Positions 34,007-43,228 of a stretch of DNA of 64,000 bases are shown piece after piece. The stretch lies in NCBI GenBank assembly GCA_025928545.1, contig JAICJH010000026.1, forward strand, positions 1-64,000, given 5' to 3'. Both the position numbers and the translations under genes were made by a program. The notes under the pieces are model-generated. The model saw only the letters and a list, made by a program, of their open reading frames with translations. It had not been told where the DNA came from and did not search any database. Source of the stretch: Bryobacteraceae bacterium. GTDB taxonomy: Bacteria > Acidobacteriota > Terriglobia > Bryobacterales > Bryobacteraceae. Every line of letters starts with the position of its first letter. Position 1 is the stretch's first letter.

Positions 34007-36835
34007 GTGAAGCACAATTCAAACAAACAACTGACCCGCCGCGATCTGTTTGGAGCGGTTGGCCAGGCGGGCGGTGCGTCTGTCGCTCTTTCGTACGCAG
34101 TGAAGAGCGCCATCCTCGGCATCAGCGAGGAATCCGCCCAGGCGATGGATGCTCCCCTCGTCAGCAGCGCCGGCGTAGACCGTATTAACGTACTGGGCTG
34201 CCGGACTTACCTGCACGGCTGGGCAGGCTACGGGGAAGCGCCGGTATTGGGCCGTCCCAATGCGAATGCCGGGCAAGTTTCGGCGCCCCCGCGCACCACG
34301 CCCACGGCCATGTGGACAAAGGAATCAGGACCGGGCACAGTCACCTTCGGCGATCCGCGGGCGCTCACCACCACCGCCACTTTTTCCACGCTGGGATCTT
34401 ACGCGCTCAAGCTGACCGCCGCCGACGGTGAGACCTCGCATTCTTCCACTCTGCATGTCTCCGTCGAAGCACCGCCGCCGGCAAAACAGCTCGAAGCCGT
34501 CTACACCAGGAACTTCAAAATCTCCAGCCCCTTCTGGAACGCGCGCGCCAAAGCGCTGATCGTCAACTGGATTCCTCATTGCATCGACCAGATCAACCGC
34601 CAGGACCTCCCCATCGGCGAGGGCGGCATCGATAACTTCATCAACGCCGGCAAAGCGCTGCGCGGCGAACCGCACGGTTATCACAAGGGCTACGTCTTCT
34701 CTAACGCATGGGTCCACCAAACCGTGGAAGCCATGAGCATCGCGCTGATGATCGATCCGCAGGGCGACCCTGACATCATCAAGGCCCACGAGAAATTCCG
34801 CAAGACTCTCGACGAATGGATTCCCATCATCCTTGCTGCACAGGAGCCCGATGGCTACCTGCAAACGGCATTCACTGCCGCGGCGCCGAGGCGCGGGCCG
34901 CTATCCCCCGTCCCCGTCAGCAAACCGGATGGATCTGTTGTGCTGACACGCGTGTCCGTTTCCCAGACGCCGGACGGTACTTTCCGCGCCAATCGCGTCG
35001 TTGCGCGGGGCGGACGCGGGCCAAGTCCGGCCGCCACCGATGAACCGTTTGATGGCAAGACTTCCACCACCGTTCTCTTTCCGGTGACGAATCAGGACTT
35101 CACGACTACAATGCTGCGTATTGCGCTCACGGAGACCCCGGCCCCGGCCGGAGCCGGGCGCGGCGGTCCCAACACTGTCATCACCGCAAAAAAAGTCGAC
35201 GGCGCGAACCCGGATGGCAAACCCGATACGACGATTGAAGTGCCTCCGTCCCAGCCCGCCAATCTCAAACACTGGGATCCGGCGACTCGCGGCAACCACG
35301 AAGGGTACACCGCAGGCTACTTCCTGGAATCCGCCATCAACCACTACCTGATGACGAAAAAGCAGGATGCGCGTCTCTATAACGCCGCGAAGAAACTCGC
35401 CGACTGCTGGTACAACAATCTGGGCCCCGCGCCCAAAAAGCCCTGGTACGACGGCCATGAACAAATGGAGCAGGGCCTGGTTCGTTTCGGCCGCTTCGTC
35501 AACGATATGGAAGGCGGCGGCAAGGGTCAGAAGTACATCGACACAGCGAAGTGGCTGCTGGATTGCCGCTCAACCACCGCGGTCATGCGAACCAGACCGG
35601 ACGGCAGCGTCGCGGACGAACGCTCCGAATACGATCAGAGCCATTTGCCGGTAGTGCAGCAGTATGAGGTAGTAGGCCACGCGGTTCGCGCCATGTACCT
35701 CGATTCCGGCATGGCGGACGTCGCCGTCGAAACTCACGACCCCGAATATCACAGCGCGGTGAAATCGCTTTGGGAAAACCTCGTGAACAAGAAGCTGTAC
35801 GTCACCGGGGGAGTCGGCAGCGGCGATACGTCGGAGGGTTTCGGCGTCAACTATGCCCTGAGCAATCAGGCGTATTGCGAAGCCTGTTCGAGTTGTGGCG
35901 AAATCTTCTTCCACTGGAAAATGCATCTGGCGTATCACGAAGCCAAATATGTCGACCTGATCGAAGAAACCATGTACAACGCGCTGCTGGGCGCGACTGA
36001 CCTGGACGCAAAGAACTTTTACTACGACAACCCGCTCGATGAAGACAAGGTGCGGTATGCCTGGCACGACTGCCCTTGTTGCGTCGGCAACATTCCGCGC
36101 ACCCTGTTGATGATGCCTACCTGGATGTATACAAAGAGTCCCGACAGCCTCTACGTAAACCTGTTCGTCGGAAGCACAATCACGGTGGAGAATGTCGGTG
36201 GTGTCGACGTGGAAATGGTGCAGGCCACGGAATATCCCTGGAAGGGAAATGTGGCAATCACGGTTAATCCGAAGACCGCAAAAAATTTCAGCCTGCGGCT
36301 CCGCGTGCCCGATCGCGCAGTGAGCAAATTGTACAGCCCAACGCCCGAAGCAAACGGAGTCTCTTCGATCCACGTCAACGGTGCGGCCGTGAAACCGGTG
36401 ATCGAGAAGGGCTACGCGGTGATCACGCGCACATGGAAGGCCGGCGACAAGGTCGAACTGGTGTTGCCGCTAAGACCGCAGCGCGTGTATCCGGACTCGA
36501 GAATCACATCGCGCGCCCGCGGTGGCGAGGTATCGCATCCCGACGAAGGGAAAGTGGCGCTGAAATACGGCCCGCTGATTTACAACGTCGAGAAGACCGA
36601 TGAGGACATCTCCAGGCCGATCGACAAAAAGGCTCCTCTCACCGCGGAATTCCGACCGGGCCTGTTAGGCGGGGTTGTGGCGATCAAGGGTAAGTTTGCC
36701 GATGGCGGCGATTTGCTGGCCATTCCGAACTACGCGCGAACCAACCGGAAGGGTCCCCCCACTCCATACCCGCAACCGGGCGCGCGGGGCGGTCAGCGGA
36801 CGCCCGAATCGATTGTCTGGATCAAGGAAGCGTAG
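34007..36835 (+). CDS. Tat-exported GH127 (DUF1680) beta-L-arabinofuranosidase-like protein
   Basis: From GTG 34007 (AAGGTG just upstream) the 942-aa protein begins with a Tat-like signal (TRRDLFGAVGQAGGASVAL). A PKD/Ig-like domain spans about 95-155, followed by a DUF1680 alpha/alpha-barrel. Motifs include HEGYTAGYFLESAINHY, VTGGVGSGDTSEGFG, EACSSCGEIFFHWKMHLA and the cysteine cluster HDCPCCVGNIPRT. In characterised GH127 enzymes conserved Cys and Glu form a metal-linked catalytic site. Residues about 291-418 interrupt the usual barrel sequence and are not typical. It most likely removes L-arabinose from plant arabinans. An alternative TTG start at 33986 is possible. Confidence 0.85.
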   Translation: MKHNSNKQLTRRDLFGAVGQAGGASVALSYAVKSAILGISEESAQAMDAPLVSSAGVDRINVLGCRTYLHGWAGYGEAPVLGRPNANAGQVSAPPRTTPTAMWTKESGPGTVTFGDPRALTTTATFSTLGSYALKLTAADGETSHSSTLHVSVEAPPPAKQLEAVYTRNFKISSPFWNARAKALIVNWIPHCIDQINRQDLPIGEGGIDNFINAGKALRGEPHGYHKGYVFSNAWVHQTVEAMSIALMIDPQGDPDIIKAHEKFRKTLDEWIPIILAAQEPDGYLQTAFTAAAPRRGPLSPVPVSKPDGSVVLTRVSVSQTPDGTFRANRVVARGGRGPSPAATDEPFDGKTSTTVLFPVTNQDFTTTMLRIALTETPAPAGAGRGGPNTVITAKKVDGANPDGKPDTTIEVPPSQPANLKHWDPATRGNHEGYTAGYFLESAINHYLMTKKQDARLYNAAKKLADCWYNNLGPAPKKPWYDGHEQMEQGLVRFGRFVNDMEGGGKGQKYIDTAKWLLDCRSTTAVMRTRPDGSVADERSEYDQSHLPVVQQYEVVGHAVRAMYLDSGMADVAVETHDPEYHSAVKSLWENLVNKKLYVTGGVGSGDTSEGFGVNYALSNQAYCEACSSCGEIFFHWKMHLAYHEAKYVDLIEETMYNALLGATDLDAKNFYYDNPLDEDKVRYAWHDCPCCVGNIPRTLLMMPTWMYTKSPDSLYVNLFVGSTITVENVGGVDVEMVQATEYPWKGNVAITVNPKTAKNFSLRLRVPDRAVSKLYSPTPEANGVSSIHVNGAAVKPVIEKGYAVITRTWKAGDKVELVLPLRPQRVYPDSRITSRARGGEVSHPDEGKVALKYGPLIYNVEKTDEDISRPIDKKAPLTAEFRPGLLGGVVAIKGKFADGGDLLAIPNYARTNRKGPPTPYPQPGARGGQRTPESIVWIKEA

Positions 36836-37265
36836 TCTCATGCGTGGAGCGAGTGTCTGCTTTGCCGGGCGCCTCCTTTCCCACCGCACTAATGTGTTCT
36901 CATGACATTTCACGCTGAACCTGCGCTCCAGAATTCTATCGGTTAGCTGATTCACGGCCAGAATCCGAGGCGTCGCATTGGTGAAACAGACTGCCCATCC
37001 GCTCGGGGCGCTGGAATCGGCCGAACGAGACAGGAGAGCTTTGATATCCCTGCTTTCATTCCTCATCGCCTCTATATTGGCGAATTGTACGCGCACGTCA
37101 CGAAGTTGCGCTAGAATGCTCGCAATGGCCGACGAGTAAATTCAGCAGCGAGGGGGAGCAATGTGGCCGTTTCAGGCAGCATAAACGGCGAGCATGGGAC
37201 AAAGGGAAGCCGTGGTATTTCCCTTTGTAAGTTATACAAATTTGGTTTCAAGGGGACTGGAAAAT
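36836..37265. other. Intergenic region with leader hairpin
   Basis: About 430 bases without a supportable gene. A minus-strand frame at 36665-37096 mostly overlaps the GH127 gene and is taken as a shadow. The right part carries the inverted repeat at 37199-37228. Confidence 0.5.
37199..37228 (+). promoter_or_regulatory. Perfect inverted repeat before the isomerase-like gene
   Basis: ACAAAGGGAA (37199-37208) and TTCCCTTTGT (37219-37228) are exact 10-base inverted arms around a 10-base loop, 37 bases before the ATG. It could be an RNA hairpin in the leader or a dimeric repressor site. Confidence 0.55.
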
Positions 37266-38486
37266 ATGCAATACACAAGACGAGATATCGGGTGGATCGC
37301 TCTGGCGGGATTCGCCTCGACGACTGGACTGGTTCCGAAGGTGAAGGGAGCCACAAAGCCGAATTCGAAAATTAAGGGAGTACAGATCGGCACGATCACG
37401 TACAGCTACCGCAGCATGCCCGATCAGAGTGCTGAAGCAACGCTCAAGTATCTGCTCGATTCGGAACTCAGCGCCTGCGAGTTGATGGCTGGCCCGATCA
37501 CCGATTACATGCGCAAGAAGGGCAAATGGGATTCGAGCCCGGCTGCCGCGGCCGATGCAGCCGCTAATGCAGGCCGCGGCGGACGCGGCGGCGGAGGCGG
37601 GGGAGGTCGCGGAGCAGCTCCGACGTATCCGGTTGTCGCCGGCATGAAGGTCGGCTTTGGCAATGATCAACCTGCCGGCCAGTGGAACGGCGTTGCTTGT
37701 CCGGCGGGACGCGGCGGCGGTGGTGGCGGCCGGGGTGGCTCGGGCGCTGGTTTACAGGCAGCAGGTGGACGGGGCGGATCCGGCGCACCCGGCGGTGGTG
37801 GCGGGTTCGGCCGCGGCCCACAGACACCGGAGCAGGTTGCCGCAGCCGACGCCGAACGGAAGTGGCGGCTCGGTCTCTCGATGGATATCTTCAAAGATCT
37901 TCGCAAGATGTACAACGATGCCGGCGTGACCATCTACGCGATCAAGGATCTGCCGATGACCACGGACGAAGATCTCGAATTCATGTTGAACGTGGCATCG
38001 ACGCTGGGCGCAACTCACTTCACAAGCGAGCTTCCCGCGGGCGCCAACGCGGCGGCGACCCTGAAACGGCTGGGCGATGCGGCCCTGAAGCACAAGCTTT
38101 ACTCGGCGTATCACACGCATCAGCAGGGCAGCATGACTGTCTTCAACGACGCGTTTGAGATTTCGAAGGGCAACATGGCGAACGTGGATCTGGGCCACTT
38201 CATGGCTGCCACGAATCCCGGCGGCTCGCCTCTCGACTTCCTGAACAAGTTCCACGACAAGATTGCCAGCTTCCATTTGAAGGACCGCACGACGGTAGCC
38301 CACTGCGCACTCAACCTGCCATGGGGCACGGGCGAGACACCGATCAAGGAAATCCTTGAGACCGTATCGAAGAACAAATGGACGATGCCGGCCTCGATTG
38401 AGCAGGAGTACGACATTCCGCAAGGCTCCGATGCCGTCAAGGAAGTGCGGAACTGCTTTGAATACTGCCGGAAAGTACTCGGGTAA
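37266..38486 (+). CDS. Sugar isomerase/epimerase-like TIM-barrel protein with Gly-rich inserts, Tat-like signal
   Basis: The 406-aa protein has a twin-Arg signal (YTRRDIGWIALAGFASTTGL) and the strand/helix pattern of AP-endonuclease-2/xylose-isomerase-like epimerases: QIGTITYSYR at the N-terminus, then GATHFTSE, HTHQQ, VDLGHFMAATN, DKIASFHLKDR and SIEQEYDI with metal-ligand-type His, Asp and Glu. The barrel is interrupted by two Gly/Arg-rich stretches at about 101-117 and 146-187. The substrate is unknown; relatives interconvert keto-sugars or inositols. Synteny with GH127 and esterase suggests a sugar-catabolic role. A strong terminator follows. Confidence 0.78.
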   Translation: MQYTRRDIGWIALAGFASTTGLVPKVKGATKPNSKIKGVQIGTITYSYRSMPDQSAEATLKYLLDSELSACELMAGPITDYMRKKGKWDSSPAAAADAAANAGRGGRGGGGGGGRGAAPTYPVVAGMKVGFGNDQPAGQWNGVACPAGRGGGGGGRGGSGAGLQAAGGRGGSGAPGGGGGFGRGPQTPEQVAAADAERKWRLGLSMDIFKDLRKMYNDAGVTIYAIKDLPMTTDEDLEFMLNVASTLGATHFTSELPAGANAAATLKRLGDAALKHKLYSAYHTHQQGSMTVFNDAFEISKGNMANVDLGHFMAATNPGGSPLDFLNKFHDKIASFHLKDRTTVAHCALNLPWGTGETPIKEILETVSKNKWTMPASIEQEYDIPQGSDAVKEVRNCFEYCRKVLG

Positions 38487-38516
38487 TCCAGAACGATATC
38501 CGTGCGCTGTGGAGAA

Positions 38517-38539
38517 GGGGCCTCGGAGGCCCCTTTTTT
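38517..38539 (+). terminator. Rho-independent terminator
   Basis: GGGGCCT (38517-38523), loop CGG and AGGCCCC (38527-38533) form a 7-bp GC stem directly followed by six T. It ends the isomerase-like transcript, 30 bases after its stop. Its 3' end touches the stop of the convergent GGDEF gene. Confidence 0.93.
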
Positions 38540-39200
38540 ACGTTCCGGCCGTCGAGGAAAGAATCGTCGGATGCTTGCGGAGAGCCTTGTCCGCATACAT
38601 CGCCCTGTCGGCTTCTTCGACTGCCCTGGCAAGACCACTTCCCGGCAACCTCATCGCGATCCCGGATGATGCCTGCACTCCGGCGTCGGCTAAGGCCGTT
38701 CGCATTCGCTCCAGGAAAGACTCGGGTTCCTGTACCGTACATTCGAGCCCCATAATTCCGAATTCATCGCCTCCCAAACGCGCGACCAGGTCGGTTTCCC
38801 TTGCTGTGTTTCTGATTACGGATGCGGCCTTCCGAAGCAGTTGATCTCCGGCCGCGTGACCGTCAGAGTCGTTGGCTGCTTTGAGGCCATCCAGATCGAA
38901 AACACAGACATGAGCCGAATGTCCGTACCGGAGGCAGCGGCGCTCTTCGAGGTCGAGCAAACGCTCCCAGCCCCGGCGGTTTCGGAGCTGAGTTAAAGCG
39001 TCCGTTTCAGCATCCGTCTGCGCACGTTCCAGGCGGCGTTCAATTTCTGTTTCGCGAAGCTCAGCCGCCAACAGAGTGCTTAGCATGCTGGCCATTAATT
39101 CCAGCAGAGGCAATTCACTCGTGATCGATTCGGGCTGGCGATGCGGGTGAATGGCGCAAAGTGTTCCGAACAGGGAGCCATCGACGCACGTCAGCGGCAC
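38538..39200 (-). CDS. Diguanylate cyclase (GGDEF) with truncated GAF domain
   Basis: The 220-aa frame has an intact GGDEF domain: FDLDGLKAANDSDGH, then RETD inhibitory-site-like motif and RLGGDEF at residues 141-147, so c-di-GMP synthesis is plausible. The N-terminal portion (PLTCVDGSLFGTLCAIH) is the end of a GAF domain. In the same frame, GAF-like codons continue upstream of the GTG start (IEAYVGVPL) for about 20 codons until a stop (TAG), with no better start, so the sensor domain looks 5'-truncated, probably by rearrangement. It might be expressed from an unusual start or be a decaying gene. Confidence 0.75.
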   Translation of the reverse strand: MPLTCVDGSLFGTLCAIHPHRQPESITSELPLLELMASMLSTLLAAELRETEIERRLERAQTDAETDALTQLRNRRGWERLLDLEERRCLRYGHSAHVCVFDLDGLKAANDSDGHAAGDQLLRKAASVIRNTARETDLVARLGGDEFGIMGLECTVQEPESFLERMRTALADAGVQASSGIAMRLPGSGLARAVEEADRAMYADKALRKHPTILSSTAGT

Positions 39201-39270
39201 GCCGACATAGGCTTCAATCCTGACTTGGGGATAAAAAAACGTTACGATGAATGTTAGCTGCTAACGAAGC

Positions 39271-39834
39271 ATGCAAGTCGCATCCTTAATTCTGATCCTG
39301 ATACCGACGGCCGTTGCGGTAGCTCAAGCGCCTCAAAGCTGCCCGGTTTCGAAACCGTCCGCATTACAAGCTAATCTGTTTCCGTCAGGTGGCCGTTGGT
39401 TCGGGGGCCCGGAACTGATGGTAGCGGTTACAGGCAGTGAGTGGACAAATCTCCCCCGCTGGGAAGCCCCGACCATAGAGAGCGTACTCGGTTTGGCGAG
39501 CGGATCTCTTCCCTGGCGCAACATCCCGGGATGGCAGGCGGGATACCGCAACAAAGTTGTCTGGTTGTGGGATGGATACGACCCACATGCCGATCCGACT
39601 CCACCTTTGGCGATCAGTGGCCGCCGTCTTGACGGAACCGCCCCTCCGCTGATTTCAGATGCAAACAGGACTGGATTCAACGGCAATGGGTCATGGACCG
39701 GAGATTCAGTATTTGTTATGTCGGGCGTACTGTTCCCGACCACGGGCTGCTGGGAAATTACGGGCAAGCTTCGGGACAAACAACTCCGGTTCGTGGTCTT
39801 TGTCGGAGACAGCGAGAATTTTCCGAAGAAATAG
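39271..39834 (+). CDS. Conserved secreted protein of unknown function
   Basis: The 187-aa protein has a signal peptide (LILILIPTAVAVAQA) and a mature region with FPSGGRWFGGPELMVAV and a C-terminal PTTGCWEITGKL followed by LRFVVFVGD, a pattern found in other uncharacterised secreted or lipoprotein-like proteins. The function is unknown. It is divergent from the truncated GGDEF gene, 70 bases away. Confidence 0.75.
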   Translation: MQVASLILILIPTAVAVAQAPQSCPVSKPSALQANLFPSGGRWFGGPELMVAVTGSEWTNLPRWEAPTIESVLGLASGSLPWRNIPGWQAGYRNKVVWLWDGYDPHADPTPPLAISGRRLDGTAPPLISDANRTGFNGNGSWTGDSVFVMSGVLFPTTGCWEITGKLRDKQLRFVVFVGDSENFPKK

Positions 39835-39951
39835 CCGAACCTGGCTGCCTGCCCTTATCCCAGCCGCCATTCGCGCCTGCACCGGCGAGGTGAGTATTTA
39901 CACAAGGGCAAGAAGGTTGCCGTCTTGGGATTTCGCCGGTGGCGGAAAACC

Positions 39952-42516
39952 ATGAGTGTGCGGGAAGAATCCACGGGCTTCGTCACTGTTAAAGGCGCGC
40001 GGCAGCACAATTTGAAAAATGTCGATGTGCGGATTCCTCGGGATGCCCTTGTGGTTTTTACCGGCGTCTCAGGATCGGGAAAATCCTCTCTGGCCTTTGG
40101 AACTCTCTATGCCGAGGCGCAACGCCGGTACCTTGACTCCGTAGCTCCTTATGCCAGGCGTCTGTTCGAGCAAGCCGGTATTCCGGAAGTGGACAGCATC
40201 GAAGGCTTGCCACCCGCGGTCGCGCTTCAACAACAGCGTGGCTCGCCAACGACGCGATCGTCCGTGGGCAGCGTTACGACAGTTTCCAACCTGCTCAGGA
40301 TGCTGTATTCACGAGCCGGCACATATCCCGCCGGTCAGCCGGAATTACACGGTGAAGCATTTTCGACGAACAGCCCTGATGGCGCGTGTCCGCGCTGTCA
40401 CGGGATTGGCCGCACGTACGATGCCACGGAACAGACGATGGTTCCCGACCCCACTCTGACTATTCGGGAGCGGGCAATTGCCGCATGGCCGACGGCGTGG
40501 GGCGGCCAGAATCAACGCGACATACTCGTCACCCTTGGTTATGACGTCGATCGGCCGTGGCACGAACTTTCGAGGAAGGATCGCGACTGGATTCTTTTCA
40601 CCGAAGAGCAGCCCAGGGTTCCGGTGTACGCCGGATTTACTCCCGAGGAAACCCGGCGCGCTCTGAAGAGAAAAGAAGAACCGAGCTACCAGGGAACATT
40701 CACCGGCGTGCGGCGTTATCTGCTTCACACCCTTGCCCACACAGAGAGCGCGCTCACCCGAAAGCGGACGCTCCAGTATCTGGTCAGTGCGGCATGTCCG
40801 GACTGCAGGGGAAAACGTCTGCGGCCCGAATCGCTATCGGTCAAATTCGCGGGGTTCGATATTGCAGAGATTTCGGCCTTGTCGCTCGCGCGCCTGGCTG
40901 ATCTGCTTCGCCTCCGCACAGACGGCGCCGGGCCGCGGACCAACGCGAAGCATCCGGAGCGTACGATCGTGGCGCAGCGGATTACAGCGGATCTGATCCG
41001 CCGCCTTTCAGTGATGCTGGATCTGGGTCTTGGGTATCTCTCGCTCGAACGAAGTACGCCCACGTTGTCGCCGGGCGAGTTGCAGCGCCTGCGGCTGGCC
41101 ACTCAGGTCTGTTCCAATTTATTCGGCATCGTCTACGTGCTCGACGAGCCGTCCGCCGGACTGCATCCGGCCGATACCGAAGCTCTCCTCACGGCCCTCG
41201 ACCGACTCAAGGCCGCCGGCAATTCCCTCTTCGTCGTGGAACATGAGCTGGATGTGATCCGCCGGGCGGATTGGATTGTGGATGTGGGACCAGCCGCGGG
41301 GGACCACGGCGGCCGGATACTCTATAGCGGCCCCATGCCGGGACTGAAAGCAATCCGGGAATCGAAAACGCGCCCTTACTTATTCGGCGAGGAAGTGGCA
41401 GCGCGACGGACACCTCGAATTCCGGAGGGATGGCTTCGGCTGGAAAGCGTTACGCGCAATAATCTCAAGAATCTTTCGATTGCATTTCCACTACGTACAG
41501 TTACGGTGGTTACTGGCGTATCCGGCTCCGGGAAATCGACCCTGGTGAGTCAGGCTTTGGTGGAACTGGTGGGCGAGCATCTGGGTCATCGGCCATCAGC
41601 TGAGTCGGAAGACGCCGGAAGGGTTCTCGCTGACGATGACCCGAAGCTTCTGGAAGGGCGGATTACGGAGGGCGCAAACGCGATTCAGCGTCTCGTTCAG
41701 GTAGACCAAAAGCCCATAGGGCGCACTCCCCGCTCTAATCTGGCGACGTATACGGGACTCTTCGACCACGTCAGAAGGATCTTCGCATCCACAAGGGCGG
41801 CCAGGGCGCGACGCTACACGGCCAGTCGCTTCTCATTCAATGTCGCGGAAGGCCGGTGCCCAACGTGCGAAGGCGAAGGATTCGTTTGCGTGGAATTGCT
41901 CTTCATGCCGAGCGTTTACGCGCCCTGCTCGACATGCCACGGGACGCGCTATAACGCGAGGACTCTGGAGATCGAATACCAGGGGAAGAACATTGCCGAA
42001 GTTCTTGCCATGACGGTCGATGCCGCAGCCCACTTCTTCGAGGAGGAACCGGCGGCAAGCCACCCGCTCAAAGTTCTGCAGGAAGTGGGCCTGGGATATT
42101 TGCGGCTGGGCCAGCCGGCAACCGAATTATCGGGCGGAGAGGCGCAACGCATCAAGCTCGCAACCGAACTGCAGCGTAACCAGCGTGGAAATACCTTGTT
42201 CGTGCTCGATGAGCCAACCACGGGACTTCACCCTTCGGATGTCCGGCGACTGGTGACTCAGCTCGATGGATTGGTCGAACTGGGCAATACCGTAATTGTT
42301 GTCGAACACGACCTCGACGTCATTGGAGCGAGCGACTACGTTATCGACATGGGCCCCGGCGCTGGCGACAAAGGCGGTAGAGTGGTCGCCGTTGGCACGC
42401 CGGCCGAAGTGTCAGTTTCTGAGCGGAGCCGCACGGCTTTCTATCTAAGGCGACGCCTTTCACCCCGAGCCACCGCGAGAGACGACTCGGACGGGCTCAT
42501 AGGGAAAGCTTCATGA
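39952..42516 (+). CDS. uvrA: UvrA-like ATPase (UvrA2/class II type)
   Basis: The 854-aa protein has two ABC modules: Walker A GVSGSGKSSLAFG near residue 41 and GVSGSGKSTLVSQ near residue 525, with signature sequences LSPGELQRLRL and ELSGGEAQRIKL and Walker B segments VYVLDEPSAGLHP and LFVLDEPTTGLHP. Cys-rich zinc sites are present (CPRCHGIG, CPDCRGKRL, CPTCEGEGF with CSTCHGTRY). It is shorter than canonical UvrA (about 940 aa), and the UvrB-binding region looks reduced. This suggests a UvrA2-type paralogue linked to DNA-damage or drug tolerance. The ATG at 39952 gives the usual start. Confidence 0.88.
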   Translation: MSVREESTGFVTVKGARQHNLKNVDVRIPRDALVVFTGVSGSGKSSLAFGTLYAEAQRRYLDSVAPYARRLFEQAGIPEVDSIEGLPPAVALQQQRGSPTTRSSVGSVTTVSNLLRMLYSRAGTYPAGQPELHGEAFSTNSPDGACPRCHGIGRTYDATEQTMVPDPTLTIRERAIAAWPTAWGGQNQRDILVTLGYDVDRPWHELSRKDRDWILFTEEQPRVPVYAGFTPEETRRALKRKEEPSYQGTFTGVRRYLLHTLAHTESALTRKRTLQYLVSAACPDCRGKRLRPESLSVKFAGFDIAEISALSLARLADLLRLRTDGAGPRTNAKHPERTIVAQRITADLIRRLSVMLDLGLGYLSLERSTPTLSPGELQRLRLATQVCSNLFGIVYVLDEPSAGLHPADTEALLTALDRLKAAGNSLFVVEHELDVIRRADWIVDVGPAAGDHGGRILYSGPMPGLKAIRESKTRPYLFGEEVAARRTPRIPEGWLRLESVTRNNLKNLSIAFPLRTVTVVTGVSGSGKSTLVSQALVELVGEHLGHRPSAESEDAGRVLADDDPKLLEGRITEGANAIQRLVQVDQKPIGRTPRSNLATYTGLFDHVRRIFASTRAARARRYTASRFSFNVAEGRCPTCEGEGFVCVELLFMPSVYAPCSTCHGTRYNARTLEIEYQGKNIAEVLAMTVDAAAHFFEEEPAASHPLKVLQEVGLGYLRLGQPATELSGGEAQRIKLATELQRNQRGNTLFVLDEPTTGLHPSDVRRLVTQLDGLVELGNTVIVVEHDLDVIGASDYVIDMGPGAGDKGGRVVAVGTPAEVSVSERSRTAFYLRRRLSPRATARDDSDGLIGKAS

Positions 42517-42540
42517 ACGTGCGACTGGGTCAATGCCCCA

Positions 42541-42723
42541 CTAGCTCTGTTTCTGGTCTCCTCGATCGCCCTGTCCCTTTGGAGCAACAGTCTTCGACTT
42601 GCTCCGGCGATCCGCGCTTAGTGACCTTCCGACATTTACCTGATCTGCGGTGAAGTGACCTTCTTTGTCGCGACGGACGTATCGTTTGTCACCAGGCTGC
42701 GGCTGTACGACTTCTCTTTTCAT
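42541..42723 (-). CDS. Small basic protein of the KRYVRRD/GRSLSADRR family
   Basis: The 60-aa protein, rich in Lys, Arg, Asp and Gly, has two recognisable conserved blocks, GDKRYVRRDKEGHFT and VGRSLSADRRSKSKTVAPKG, seen in small proteins of many soil and alpha-proteobacterial genomes. The function is unknown; a nucleic-acid or stress-linked role is guesswork. An AGGAG six bases before the ATG supports it. It lies beside the DUF1328 and DUF4112 genes, which are often stress-induced. Confidence 0.8.
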   Translation of the reverse strand: MKREVVQPQPGDKRYVRRDKEGHFTADQVNVGRSLSADRRSKSKTVAPKGQGDRGDQKQS

Positions 42724-42925
42724 GTTGTTCTCCTAACGTCTGTTCAAAATAGCCAGCGCTTTCGCTCGATGCAATCGGATTACCTGTTCCGAAACCGTTT
42801 ACTGGCAGCAACAGGCAGTACTGAGTGCGGAGCGGCTCGCAGCACAACGTGACCGGGAGGACCAAAACCAGCTACGCCGATGCGTGTTTGGCGCGGTGAT
42901 TGCATAACTACATGCGGAGGCCGAT

Positions 42926-43090
42926 ATGTTATCTAACGCGCTCATTTTTCTGATCATCGCTCTTATCGCCGGTGCCCTGGGATTCTTCGCAGTTGCAGGT
43001 ATCGCTGCAACTATCGCGAAGATCTGCTTTGTTGTATTTTTGGTTATCTTTCTTGTCAGCTTCATCAGCGGCCGGCGAAGCGCCGTCTGA
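42926..43090 (+). CDS. DUF1328 small membrane protein
   Basis: The 54-aa protein (too short for a common ORF cutoff) has two hydrophobic segments ([17 protein letters not shown] and [15 protein letters not shown]) and ends SGRR. This is the DUF1328/YtjA family of small integral membrane proteins, often induced by stress. GGAGG lies seven bases before the ATG. Confidence 0.9.
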   Translation: MLSNALIFLIIALIAGALGFFAVAGIAATIAKICFVVFLVIFLVSFISGRRSAV

Positions 43091-43228
43091 AGTTGGCGGA
43101 GCGGCGACAAGGCGTGTTCCCTGCGCTGAATTGCCGCTCCGCCCGTCCTTAAAAAACTTACCCGCCCAAAGCACAGCGCACTATCTTCATCGGACTTTGC
43201 CCGCGCAGGACCCCGTGGAGATCTTCCA

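Noticed and set aside
36665..37096. Minus-strand 143-codon frame near the GH127 end
   Set aside because: Mostly antisense to GH127, with no ribosome site.
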